A stretch of DNA of 57,545 nt, taken from contig JBMNPH010000013.1 in assembly GCA_050943495.1 (NCBI GenBank), positions 1 to 57,545 on the forward strand, written 5' to 3'. Shown in pieces: positions 33,984-42,722 of this stretch. The DNA is from Merdivicinus sp050943495 (GTDB lineage: Bacteria > Bacillota > Clostridia > Oscillospirales > Ruminococcaceae). Made by a program: the position numbers and the translations under genes. How positions within the stretch are numbered: the stretch's first letter is position 1; every line of letters starts with the position of its first letter. The notes under the pieces are model-generated. The model saw only the letters and a list, made by a program, of their open reading frames with translations, was not told the origin of the DNA and did not search any database.

Positions 33984-36887
33984 ATGGAAAAGATTGTTTT
34001 ATCGTTAAAAAATATCTATAAATTGTTAATGAAAAATGATTTTCCGATCTATTCCGTGAGTGTTATTGGGGAAAAGGAACGCAAAGGGCAGACTGTCATC
34101 CGATTTTGGCAAGACATTGTCATCAAAGAGTGGAAAAGTCTGCCCTGCGGAAAAATGATCTGGCGCTACAACGACAAACGCAACCGCTATACCTCGCAGT
34201 TATGTAACCGTAGTTTGAGTTCCAATCTGTATCCGAAATACGTTCGGGAATTGGCTTCTCAGATTTCCGAGATAACCTTCCTGAATCAGATAGATCGGTT
34301 TATGCAGTTTCTGTCCAGCCGGCTATATAATCATGAGGTATTGCTTCGGCGTATCCAGGAATTCATCCGATTATGTCAGGCGGAGGATCCTTATTTATCC
34401 GAGAAAATTGTAGGGCAAATTCACAAGCTGGCGGAAATGGAAAGCGAAAATTCGGAGTACCGGCTGTTCCAGATGGGTTATCTTCTCACATTGCTGACCG
34501 TTTGCGGGGCAGCAGGGGAAGCGATGGGGGATTCTTCCCTCAACATGCTTTTCGGAAAAGAGCTGAGCATGGAGTCCCTTTGGGAAAAACAAAACCAGAA
34601 GAAAACGGAGAATTCCGGCAAAGTGGTTTTGTGGACCGTACATGCGGGGACAATTCAGGATAATCCGCTGCCATATGATCATTTTTTCGGGCAGGAAGAA
34701 GCCATTTACGATTTGCAGGAAATGATCCGGAACCAGCAAAAATGCCTGATTTCGGGGATCGGCGGGATCGGGAAAACCGAATTGCTCCGGCAGCTGATCC
34801 AGCGCTGTATCCAGGATGATTTGGTCCACTATCTGGCCATCATCCCCTATCAAAACAGCCTGATCGACAGCTTTGCGCGCGCCTTCCCCGATTTCCATAT
34901 GAAGGAGTCCGAGGAATGTTTTCACAAAATTCTGTACCAGTTTCATCAGCAGACGGAACAAGGCAAACGCCTCCTTCTGGCAATTGACGATTTGCAGGGG
35001 GATGTAGAAAATGACCCGGCTCTGGCGCAGATCCGGGATTTGCCTTGCAGCGTGGTGATTACCAGCCGAAAGGAAAGATTGGACGGCTTTGAGGTTTATA
35101 AACTGAGTGATCCATCGGTTACAGCCGGCACGCTGATTTTCCGGGATCATTACGGACAGCCGCTGCCGCCTCAGGACCGGACTCTTTTGAAAGAGCTGCT
35201 GCAAAAGGAGATTATCTGCCATCCGCTGACTTTGAAGATGATGGCTCGCGCAGCCCGCAGCCGTGCTTGGTCAGTTGGAGAACTTCAGGCAAAGCTGCTG
35301 GAGGCGGGATGTTCCCTGAGTTGGGTGGAGGGCGACCGGACGATCCATCTGAGTCAGGTTTACCATCAACTGTACTCCTTTAGCCAAATTCCGGACGAAT
35401 GCCGGGAAATTGTAGAACTGTTTACTCTGCTTCCAATGGAGAACCTTTCCCCGGAATTTATCCGAAAGATTTTTCCGGAAGTGACCGACGAGATGGCTTC
35501 TTTGGAAAGTGTTCTTTCCAAATTGACTGCCGAAGGCTGGCTGGATCAATCCGAAAGCGGATACTTCATGCATCCACTGATCGCTCAGTGCCTGCGCCGG
35601 AAAACCATTTCGGAGGAATCCCTGCATCCGTATTTGCAGGGGCTTTATCGCCAGTTGCCAATCGAACTTATCAATGACGCCTGGAATTTACAATTTGACA
35701 GCGGCGAATACCGGACGATCCATCGAATCATGCGGGCGTTTGGTGAGAATATCCACGGGAAAATTAGTCCGGAATTTTTTAAAGCTTTCTGTGTTGCCAT
35801 GTGCATCGTGATGACCACAAAGCTGGAACAGGATCAGATTTTGCCGCTGCTGGACGATCTGTACCAGCGGTGCGGCAGGACAGATGACAGGCTGACCATG
35901 CTGTATGCGCTGGTCTATGGTTTTTTTGACTGCCCGATGGAGCTTGCGCCTGCGATCTACCGGGATCAGCAGGCGCATCTTACGGTGCCGGAGGATTTAT
36001 TTGCCAGTTTCTGCTGTTACGAAGGGTATGCCATTCGGAAAATGCAGCCAGATCTGGCGGAACCGATGCTTTTGGAGGCTCTGAAACGGGATTCGTCGGT
36101 GGCGGTTAAGGCGCTGGTATACTTCTATCTTTGTTCTCTGTACGCGGAGCAGGAGAAAACCGAACTGACATTGGAAATGGGGAATCAGGGACTGGCGTAC
36201 GTGCGGGCTCATCCGGAATGCGGGGAAATTCTGACTTTGTACAATATGGTGGCGCCATGTGTTTCGTATCTGGTTTTGGACAAAATTAGGGAGGCGGAGG
36301 AACTGCTGGAGCAAATCGAAAAGCTCATGGACGAGCAGAGCCTTCCGTCTCAGAAGCTTGAGTACCTGCATCTGTCCGGAATTTACGCCATGCGCAAGGG
36401 AAACCTGGACCAAGCGCTGGAACGGTGCGAAAAAGCAGGGACTCTGTGTCTGGAATACTGGGGAAAAACACGGGATTATTATACGAATCGGATGCAGACC
36501 GCCATTATTTTATCTTACATGAAGCGTTATGAAGATTCCGTGGAACGGTATGAAGAAATCCGGGTCTATGCCAAAAAGGTTGGGCACGCTGCCCTGTATG
36601 CCAGAGCAAATCTGAATCTTTCGGTATGCCTGATGGATATGGGAAAACCGCAGGAAGCATTGGAACTGTTGACAGAGGTTATGGATCAGCTGCGCCAGAT
36701 GGACCCGTTGTTTTTGGGCGAAGGTTTCCGAAACCAGGCTCGTGCTTACCGGATGCTGGGGGAACCGGAAAAGGAATCCCCCTGTTTGAAGGAGGCGCTG
36801 CCGCTGCTGGAAGCAAGCTATGGTCCGGAACATGAACGGACGGTCGGCGTAAGGGAACGGCTGGCGGAATTTGAAATCGAGAGATAA
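33984..36887 (+). CDS. STAND/NB-ARC-like NTPase with TPR-like C-terminus
   Basis: 967 residues. Residues 1-225 are a helical N-terminal region of no known family. Residues about 235-500 are an NB-ARC-like P-loop NTPase: FGQEEAIYDLQEMI, Walker A GIGGIGKTELL near 259, Walker B RLLLAIDDLQ near 330, sensor VVITSRKERLDG, then a winged helix (ELFTLLPMENLS). Residues about 600-960 form helical TPR-like repeats (SLYAEQEKTELTLEMGNQGL; ANLNLSVCLMDMGKPQEALELL). STAND proteins act as signal-driven oligomeric switches, for transcription, death or phage defence. It lies at the end of the T7SS locus with its own promoter; a link to the locus is likely but not proven. Confidence 0.82.
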   Translation: MEKIVLSLKNIYKLLMKNDFPIYSVSVIGEKERKGQTVIRFWQDIVIKEWKSLPCGKMIWRYNDKRNRYTSQLCNRSLSSNLYPKYVRELASQISEITFLNQIDRFMQFLSSRLYNHEVLLRRIQEFIRLCQAEDPYLSEKIVGQIHKLAEMESENSEYRLFQMGYLLTLLTVCGAAGEAMGDSSLNMLFGKELSMESLWEKQNQKKTENSGKVVLWTVHAGTIQDNPLPYDHFFGQEEAIYDLQEMIRNQQKCLISGIGGIGKTELLRQLIQRCIQDDLVHYLAIIPYQNSLIDSFARAFPDFHMKESEECFHKILYQFHQQTEQGKRLLLAIDDLQGDVENDPALAQIRDLPCSVVITSRKERLDGFEVYKLSDPSVTAGTLIFRDHYGQPLPPQDRTLLKELLQKEIICHPLTLKMMARAARSRAWSVGELQAKLLEAGCSLSWVEGDRTIHLSQVYHQLYSFSQIPDECREIVELFTLLPMENLSPEFIRKIFPEVTDEMASLESVLSKLTAEGWLDQSESGYFMHPLIAQCLRRKTISEESLHPYLQGLYRQLPIELINDAWNLQFDSGEYRTIHRIMRAFGENIHGKISPEFFKAFCVAMCIVMTTKLEQDQILPLLDDLYQRCGRTDDRLTMLYALVYGFFDCPMELAPAIYRDQQAHLTVPEDLFASFCCYEGYAIRKMQPDLAEPMLLEALKRDSSVAVKALVYFYLCSLYAEQEKTELTLEMGNQGLAYVRAHPECGEILTLYNMVAPCVSYLVLDKIREAEELLEQIEKLMDEQSLPSQKLEYLHLSGIYAMRKGNLDQALERCEKAGTLCLEYWGKTRDYYTNRMQTAIILSYMKRYEDSVERYEEIRVYAKKVGHAALYARANLNLSVCLMDMGKPQEALELLTEVMDQLRQMDPLFLGEGFRNQARAYRMLGEPEKESPCLKEALPLLEASYGPEHERTVGVRERLAEFEIER

Positions 36888-36981
36888 TCCGTTACGAGAA
36901 AGATGCAGCCAGCCTGCAGAAAAAGACTGCTTTTAATGTATGGACCAATCTCAAAGCAATAATTATTATGGGATCTTTGCC

Positions 36982-37018
36982 GAGCCTGGAACAAAACGCG
37001 TTCCGGGCTCTTTGCTTT
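36982..37018 (+). terminator. Intrinsic terminator after the STAND gene
   Basis: GAGCCTGGAAC / GTTCCGGGCTC stem, loop AAAACGC, then TTTGCTTTT. The same arms and loop type as the terminator at 7105. Confidence 0.8.
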
Positions 37019-37053
37019 TCTCAGATTGGATAAAATATTCTCCAAAAGCTCTT

Positions 37054-37087
37054 CCCATTTATCTGGAAGTGTGATAGAATAAATGGG
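37054..37087. promoter_or_regulatory. 9-bp inverted repeat upstream of the MFS gene
   Basis: CCCATTTAT (37054-37062) and ATAAATGGG (37079-37087) are perfect arms 16 bp apart, ending 26 nt before the ATG. A -10-like TAGAAT lies between and in the right arm, so a repressor bound here would block transcription. Confidence 0.45.
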
Positions 37088-37113
37088 ATATTAGGGAAAG
37101 TCGGGATTGGTTT

Positions 37114-38388
37114 ATGAATCTGAAAGAAAAATTATGTACTCTCAAAATGCACCCTCTTCTTCAGGTGCTGGCAAATAACGGTGGGAATCCTCGAACGCTC
37201 ATATTGATTGAACCGTTTTGGGGGATTCCCTACAATCTTATCTCGCCCTTCGCAACTCTTTATATGTATACGCAAGGCATCACAGATGTGCAGATTGGCC
37301 TGATCCTCTCTATCGCAATGGTATTTCAGGTGTTATTCTCCTTTTTTGGGGGCATTTTATCGGATAAGCTGGGTCGAAAATTTACCACGATGATGGGGGA
37401 CTTTTTCGGTTGGGCGCTGGCTTGTCTGGTTTGGGCGATTTCTAACAATTTCTGGCTGTTTTTGGCCGCTGCGCTGCTCAACTGCTTTGAACAGATCAAC
37501 CAGACGGCATGGTACTGCCTGCTGATCGAGGATGCTAATCCAAAAGATTTGGTTGGAATCTATACCTGGGTCAATATCGGCGGACTGGTGGCGATATTTT
37601 TTGCGCCGCTTTCCGGTCTCTTTATCAGCTCGTATTCGATTGTACCGGTGGTGCGGGTCTTATATTTCCTCTTTGCGCTGACGATGATGATGAAAACATT
37701 CATTACCTTCCGGTTTTGCCGCGAAACCAAACAGGGCAAAATCCGCCGCCAAGAGACAAAAGGAGTATCCATTCTCCATATGCTGGGGGAATATCGCCAG
37801 CTGATTCCCAAGCTGCTAAAGGATAGGAGTGTTCTCAAGGCGGTGGCAGTCTCGGTGATCCTGTATGTCACCAATATGGTGAGTACCAACTTTTTCGGAC
37901 TGTATGTGACCCAGCGACTGGGACTTTCCGAAAATTTTCTGGCGCTGTTTCCCATTTTGAACGCTGCGGTCATGCTGATTTTTATGGTCGGGGTTCAGCA
38001 TCGCATGAATGCCACAAAATTCCGTATCCCGCTCTGGATCGGGTTGGCACTCTACAGTACAGCTGCCCTGGTACTGATCTTCTCTCCGGCGAACAATCTG
38101 ATTTTTGTGCTGCTCTATGTATTTGTTGCCGCCTTGGCTGCCGCACTGGTGAACCCACGTAAAGATGCGCTTCTCCAGCTCAACATCGCCCCAGAAGAAC
38201 GTGCGCGGCTGAATGCCCTGATTATGGCTTCTACCATTGCGCTCTCCTCTCCCTTCGGATATCTGGCTGGATGGCTGTCCAGTCTGGACCGACGTCTGCC
38301 CTTTGTTTTTACGCTTTTATTGTTTGTCACGGCAATGCTGATCATCGGACGGATCCAGGAACCTCAGGTGGAGGAGAAGAATTTGTAA
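37114..38388 (+). CDS. MFS transporter
   Basis: 424 residues with about 12 hydrophobic helices. The start region has the loop GGILSDKLGRKFTTMMGDFF between helices 2 and 3, the MFS signature (GxLaDrxGrk). The centre carries a cytoplasmic loop (FRFCRETKQGKIRRQETKG) and the last helices APEERARLNALIMASTIALS. It would move a small solute or drug by proton symport or antiport. There is a short leader with an inverted repeat and a strong bidirectional terminator after the gene, so it is monocistronic. The ATG has only a weak ribosome site (AGGGAAAG about 15 nt upstream). Confidence 0.88.
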   Translation: MNLKEKLCTLKMHPLLQVLANNGGNPRTLILIEPFWGIPYNLISPFATLYMYTQGITDVQIGLILSIAMVFQVLFSFFGGILSDKLGRKFTTMMGDFFGWALACLVWAISNNFWLFLAAALLNCFEQINQTAWYCLLIEDANPKDLVGIYTWVNIGGLVAIFFAPLSGLFISSYSIVPVVRVLYFLFALTMMMKTFITFRFCRETKQGKIRRQETKGVSILHMLGEYRQLIPKLLKDRSVLKAVAVSVILYVTNMVSTNFFGLYVTQRLGLSENFLALFPILNAAVMLIFMVGVQHRMNATKFRIPLWIGLALYSTAALVLIFSPANNLIFVLLYVFVAALAAALVNPRKDALLQLNIAPEERARLNALIMASTIALSSPFGYLAGWLSSLDRRLPFVFTLLLFVTAMLIIGRIQEPQVEEKNL

Positions 38389-38395
38389 CCATATA

Positions 38396-38433
38396 AAAAC
38401 GCACACTCACATGGATGGGTGTGCGTTTTTTCG
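38396..38433. terminator. Bidirectional terminator, copy D of the dispersed hairpin family
   Basis: Perfect 12-bp stem AAAAACGCACAC / GTGTGCGTTTTT lies between convergent MFS and MATE genes, with T-runs on both strands. Its arm sequence resembles copies A-C. Confidence 0.85.
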
Positions 38434-38503
38434 TCCAGGGTTTGGGAAAATCAATGTAGTTTATGACACAATTATTATATGAAAGATGTACTTCGAAAAA
38501 TCA

Positions 38504-39877
38504 TCAGGTTTTCGCAGTTTCTTCTCTGGCAAGAGTATGAACCCATCGGTAGCTGTTGGTATAAATCGCTGCGGGAATGCACTTGAACACCTGGTCGGCA
38601 TTCAGGCACATCACCACAACAATGGGGGAAAAATTCCAGACAAATGCGGCTAGATAGGAGACAGGCAGTACAATAACCCAAATCGAAATGAAATCCAAAA
38701 TCATTCCGTAGCGGGTTTCGCCGCCGCCGCGGATGATGCCGCAGTTTGCGGGCATTTGATAGGACATGGTACAGATGACAACGCTTTGGATGATGATAAA
38801 TGCGTTTGCCAGATAATAGGTTTCGTCGGAAATCTTGTAAACCGAAAGCAATGGCGTCCGGATGGCAAGGAGAATTACCGCCAGTAGGATGCCGACTCCA
38901 ATAAAGAGAAGCTGTAGGGTCACTACCGTTTCCTTGAGCTTGCTTCGGTCCCCGGTACCAATTTGCTTGCCGATGATGATGGATGCAGCCGTACAAGCGC
39001 CCACTGCCGCGACCTTCAGCAGCAGAAAAACAGTAGAGGAAATGGAATAAGCGGTTTCTGCACTGATGGTCATATGGCCGAGAATAGCGGTCTGAATCGC
39101 ATTGGAGACACCCCACATAGCACCCTGAATAATAATGGGGATTGCAACATGCGTGTAATCTTTCAGCAAAAGCCCCTCCGGCTGTATCAAATTGCGCGGA
39201 TGCAGCCGAAGTTTCCTGTCTTTTAAGAATACATAGCATATTACAATGCCGCATTCCAGTACCCGTGCGGTCAAAGTGCCGATTGCCGCACCGCGGACTC
39301 CCATTTCCGGCGCATGGAACCGCCCCTTAATCAGCAGAAAGTTGATACAGCAGTTTACCACCAGGGAAATAGCCGACACAATCAGCGCCAATCGCACCGT
39401 TTCCACACTGCGCATCGATCCCAGCAGTACCGTCGTCACAACAAAAAAGGGATAGGTGAACCGTATGATATTCAAATACTCTACTCCTTCTGCGATGGCC
39501 GCCGGGTCCTTTATGAACAAGCCGACGCATTGAGCGGGAAAAAGCGAGACAATTGTGAACATCAGAGCAGCCCAAAAGATCCCGTAGTACAGTGCAATAC
39601 AGGTTAATTTTCGGATTGGCCCGGTATTTTTCTTCCCCCAATACTGACTGGCCAGGACAATCAGCCCATTGCTGATTGCGTATGCGACCTGTTGGATCAC
39701 AAACTGAATTTGATTGACTGCTGCAACACCAGCCAGTGAAATTTCGGAATAGCTGCCGATCATCACATTGTCCGCTAGATTGACACTCAGGATGACCGCC
39801 TGTTCCAGAATCAGGGTTCCGGCCAGAATGCAAAACGTCCGATAAAAGGAACGTTCTTTTACAATTGGCAATTTCAT
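38504..39877 (-). CDS. MATE family exporter (second)
   Basis: 457 residues starting at the ATG with complement 39875-39877, preceded by GGGAGGTAGG; the open frame extends upstream without a ribosome site. Twelve hydrophobic segments in two halves are visible: TFCILAGTLILEQAVILSVNLADNVMIG and QFVIQQVAYAISNGLIVLASQYWGKKN in the first, AVGACTAASIIIGKQIGTGDR in the second. It is a MATE/MatE exporter of the NorM/DinF group and is distant from the one at 8092. Substrate unknown. It converges on the MFS gene. Confidence 0.9.
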   Translation of the reverse strand: MKLPIVKERSFYRTFCILAGTLILEQAVILSVNLADNVMIGSYSEISLAGVAAVNQIQFVIQQVAYAISNGLIVLASQYWGKKNTGPIRKLTCIALYYGIFWAALMFTIVSLFPAQCVGLFIKDPAAIAEGVEYLNIIRFTYPFFVVTTVLLGSMRSVETVRLALIVSAISLVVNCCINFLLIKGRFHAPEMGVRGAAIGTLTARVLECGIVICYVFLKDRKLRLHPRNLIQPEGLLLKDYTHVAIPIIIQGAMWGVSNAIQTAILGHMTISAETAYSISSTVFLLLKVAAVGACTAASIIIGKQIGTGDRSKLKETVVTLQLLFIGVGILLAVILLAIRTPLLSVYKISDETYYLANAFIIIQSVVICTMSYQMPANCGIIRGGGETRYGMILDFISIWVIVLPVSYLAAFVWNFSPIVVVMCLNADQVFKCIPAAIYTNSYRWVHTLAREETAKT

Positions 39878-39948
39878 ATCCCTACCTCCCGCGCATATAG
39901 TCGAATCCGCCGCAGAAAATGCTGCGTTTTCGATCAGGATCTTTCCAT

Positions 39949-39978
39949 ATGATACCATAAACAGTACCCCAAAATCAA
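39949..39978 (-). promoter_or_regulatory. Possible promoter of the second MATE gene
   Basis: On the minus strand TTGATT (complement 39973-39978), 18 bp, TATCAT (complement 39949-39954). The remainder of the 371-bp gap to 40249 shows no gene. Confidence 0.45.
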
Positions 39979-40171
39979 GGTGGATGAGACGATATTTTAC
40001 TGTCAATGAAAGCTTTCCAATAACTGAAACAAACGGCATCTTTGCTCTGGCGTTTTGACTCGGAAAGAAATGCCCCGCTCCTCAGCAAAATAGCAAGCTG
40101 TTTTTGAGAGTCATTCGTAGATCTCCATTTTATTGGAAATTCGTTTTAATATTTTGACAATTTTGTGAATA

Positions 40172-40199
40172 TTGCTTTTTCTTTGATATTTGCTATAAT
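40172..40199 (+). promoter_or_regulatory. Promoter of the AraC/cache sensor gene
   Basis: TTGCTT (40172-40177), 16 bp, TATAAT (40194-40199), then a 50-nt leader with AGGTGAGG before the ATG at 40249. Confidence 0.6.
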
Positions 40200-40248
40200 A
40201 GTCTTAAGAGTAATGTTGTTATGACTTTTAGGTGAGGTTATTTGCGCA

Positions 40249-42627
40249 ATGAAAAATAATTTGTTCCAACTATTTATGAAACGCTTTTTTAAATATCTGA
40301 TCCTTTTAGCCCTGCTAATCGGCATGCTGGTCCCCTTGATTGATGTCTCCAAATCCTATATCCGGGAAATCGTCGTACATAATTTGAATCAGAATTTGAC
40401 GGAAAGTACCGAGATGCTCGAGCATGATATCAATAAGGCCCAGCAGATGATGAGCATCCTTACGACCGAGGAAGCCTTTCAAAAATTGATTAAAGTACAG
40501 GGGGAACTCCCCATCAATTCCTACGTCTATCTCACCAAACTTCAAACCAAGCTCGCTCAGCTTAGTGTGGTTTTTGATTTGGATACGATGTCCTATCTCG
40601 TCTTCCGGAATACCCCGATCTTTATCTCGAATCACGGTTGTACCAACGATTATACAACGCTGATGCCCGTGCCGGCCGAATCAACCCAGAAAGATGCGAG
40701 TGCTTGGCATAATTTTTTATTCGAAAGCCCATACAGCCATCAATTGCTGCCGAATATGGATTTTGTGAGCCCCGATTCGGCGCAGGTCAGCAGCGGAATC
40801 GTCTTTGTGCTTGATATCGTGCAGAACAGCCAATTGAATCCCAATTGCAAAATGGTTACATTGCTCAACTGTACGCAGACAATTAATAAGGTACTGGTCG
40901 ATAATCTGAATCAGGATAATTTTCTTTACATTGCGGATGAAAACGGCCGTATTCTCTACCAATATAATTATGAGAATTCTAAGGCTCTCGATGAAACGGA
41001 AAATTATGAGACGGTTACAGTGAATGAGGAATCTTATCAGATTTTCCAGGCAAACAGCGAACTGTGGGGACTGCAGATCGTATGCGGAATGACGAATTCT
41101 GCCATGGAAACAAGAGTCCAGGAGACCATGATTAGCTGGCTTTCCTTTTATCTGGAAATTGGACTGGGCATCTGCCTGATTGTATCGCTGCTATTTTCCA
41201 TCAAGGAAACTCGATCCATTCGCTCGCTCATCAATACCGCCACCAAATCCACCCATTCGGAATATACGCGGGATGAATATACCTTTTTGAATCATGCTTT
41301 TCAAACATTGGATCAAAGTAATTTGGAAAAACAGGAACAGATTGACCTCCTGAATCGCCAGATAGAAGCGGATATTTTGGAAAGCTTGATTATGCGCGGA
41401 AGCTATGCGTTAAAAGATCAACCGGATTTCCTCAAATATTTTGACGGGCATTTTGACTTTTTCTGCGTTGCCATATTTTCCTTTAAGACCACCGGGCAAA
41501 CCCTCAGTCCGATGGAACAGCAGCAGATCTATGTCGCAACAGAGGAAATCCTATGCAGGGAAGGGCTTCAAGCTGATTACTATACTTGTTTTCTGGTGAT
41601 GAATCCCAAAGAATTGGTGTGTGTCCTTTCGCTCAATCCGGACGAGTCTGTCAATTTGAATCAGGTCCGGAATCGGCTGCTTCAGTCAATCCAGATTCTC
41701 AACGATCAGCTCGAACAGGAAGAATGGAATGTTACCGTCTATGCTGGTATCAGTAAGCCCGCCCAAAATATCATCAATATTCGGACCGCCTATTTGCAGG
41801 CGAAAAATGCCCTTTCGTTAGAAAATGAAGTCCATTCCGGCGAGGTTTATCAATATTCTGCGCCGCGCACGGCTATCCTGAAAAATGCGTTTGACAGCAT
41901 CAATTTCCAGTATTGCTATGATTTGCTGATTAAAGGCGATCGGGAAGAAATCAGCGCCTTTTTCCAAGATTTAAACAGCAGCCTCTCTCACAAAACATAT
42001 GGCGATCAGGAAATTATGCAGCTGTTTTTTACCCTCCGGGATCCCATTTATAACGCCTATCTTCAGATCCTCTCCAACGAAAGTACCGAGGGATGGGATG
42101 AGATGCCTGCCTTCCCCGAATACACGCCGGGCTATACAATTGAGCAGGTGCAAAAAGATTTCTTTGCTTTCTGCCAGTTCCTCTGCGGCATGGTCGAGAA
42201 AAATCGCAAACATTATAACGATGTCCATACTCAAAAAATCCTCGATTATATCCAGACCCATTTTGCAGATCCCGAGCTGACCGCGGTTCAGATCACCACC
42301 GAACTCCTCATTTCCGAAAAATATCTCTATCGCGTCGTAAAAGAAGCTTCCGGCAAAACTTTCGGAAAATATCTCGAGAGTTTGCGCATGAAAAAGGCAG
42401 AGAATCTTTTGCTCACAACCGATCTGACAAATATTCAGATTTTCCAGCAATGTGGCTTCGGCAGCGAAAATACTTTCTATCGCAACTTTTTGAAAGTGCA
42501 CGGAATGCCTCCGACTTCGTGGAAGGCTAAAATGCAAACGGAATCCGCTCAAAATCCCCTATTTGATAGCCCTGCCGAAATTGAGAGCCCCGATCATTCA
42601 GAAAATAGCAGTCCAAAAAATGATTGA
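40249..42627 (+). CDS. Membrane-bound AraC family regulator with extracellular sensor domain
   Basis: 792 residues. A membrane helix at about 12-33 (FFKYLILLALLIGMLVPLI) and another at about 295-318 (LEIGLGICLIVSLLFSI) bracket an outer region like a cache sensor. A linker follows with a coiled, GGDEF-like part (residues about 390-560, including VTVYAGISKPAQNI). The C-terminus (about 675-770) is an AraC double HTH (ELTAVQITTELLISEKYLYR; IFQQCGFGSENTFYRNFLK). Such one-protein sensors control the sugar ABC transporter next to them, here the genes from 42723. Confidence 0.88.
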   Translation: MKNNLFQLFMKRFFKYLILLALLIGMLVPLIDVSKSYIREIVVHNLNQNLTESTEMLEHDINKAQQMMSILTTEEAFQKLIKVQGELPINSYVYLTKLQTKLAQLSVVFDLDTMSYLVFRNTPIFISNHGCTNDYTTLMPVPAESTQKDASAWHNFLFESPYSHQLLPNMDFVSPDSAQVSSGIVFVLDIVQNSQLNPNCKMVTLLNCTQTINKVLVDNLNQDNFLYIADENGRILYQYNYENSKALDETENYETVTVNEESYQIFQANSELWGLQIVCGMTNSAMETRVQETMISWLSFYLEIGLGICLIVSLLFSIKETRSIRSLINTATKSTHSEYTRDEYTFLNHAFQTLDQSNLEKQEQIDLLNRQIEADILESLIMRGSYALKDQPDFLKYFDGHFDFFCVAIFSFKTTGQTLSPMEQQQIYVATEEILCREGLQADYYTCFLVMNPKELVCVLSLNPDESVNLNQVRNRLLQSIQILNDQLEQEEWNVTVYAGISKPAQNIINIRTAYLQAKNALSLENEVHSGEVYQYSAPRTAILKNAFDSINFQYCYDLLIKGDREEISAFFQDLNSSLSHKTYGDQEIMQLFFTLRDPIYNAYLQILSNESTEGWDEMPAFPEYTPGYTIEQVQKDFFAFCQFLCGMVEKNRKHYNDVHTQKILDYIQTHFADPELTAVQITTELLISEKYLYRVVKEASGKTFGKYLESLRMKKAENLLLTTDLTNIQIFQQCGFGSENTFYRNFLKVHGMPPTSWKAKMQTESAQNPLFDSPAEIESPDHSENSSPKND

Positions 42628-42630
42628 CAG

Positions 42631-42659
42631 TTGCAAAATAGAGAACGCCTTGCTACAAT
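42631..42659 (+). promoter_or_regulatory. Promoter of the sugar ABC operon
   Basis: TTGCAA (42631-42636), 17 bp, TACAAT (42654-42659), then GAAAGGGG before the ATG at 42723. It lies immediately after the AraC stop codon. Confidence 0.6.
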
Positions 42660-42722
42660 AGAGACAGATAGCAGGCCGGCTGCTGATTGAATTATTGAAA
42701 ATCAGGAAAGGGGTTCTCTCTT

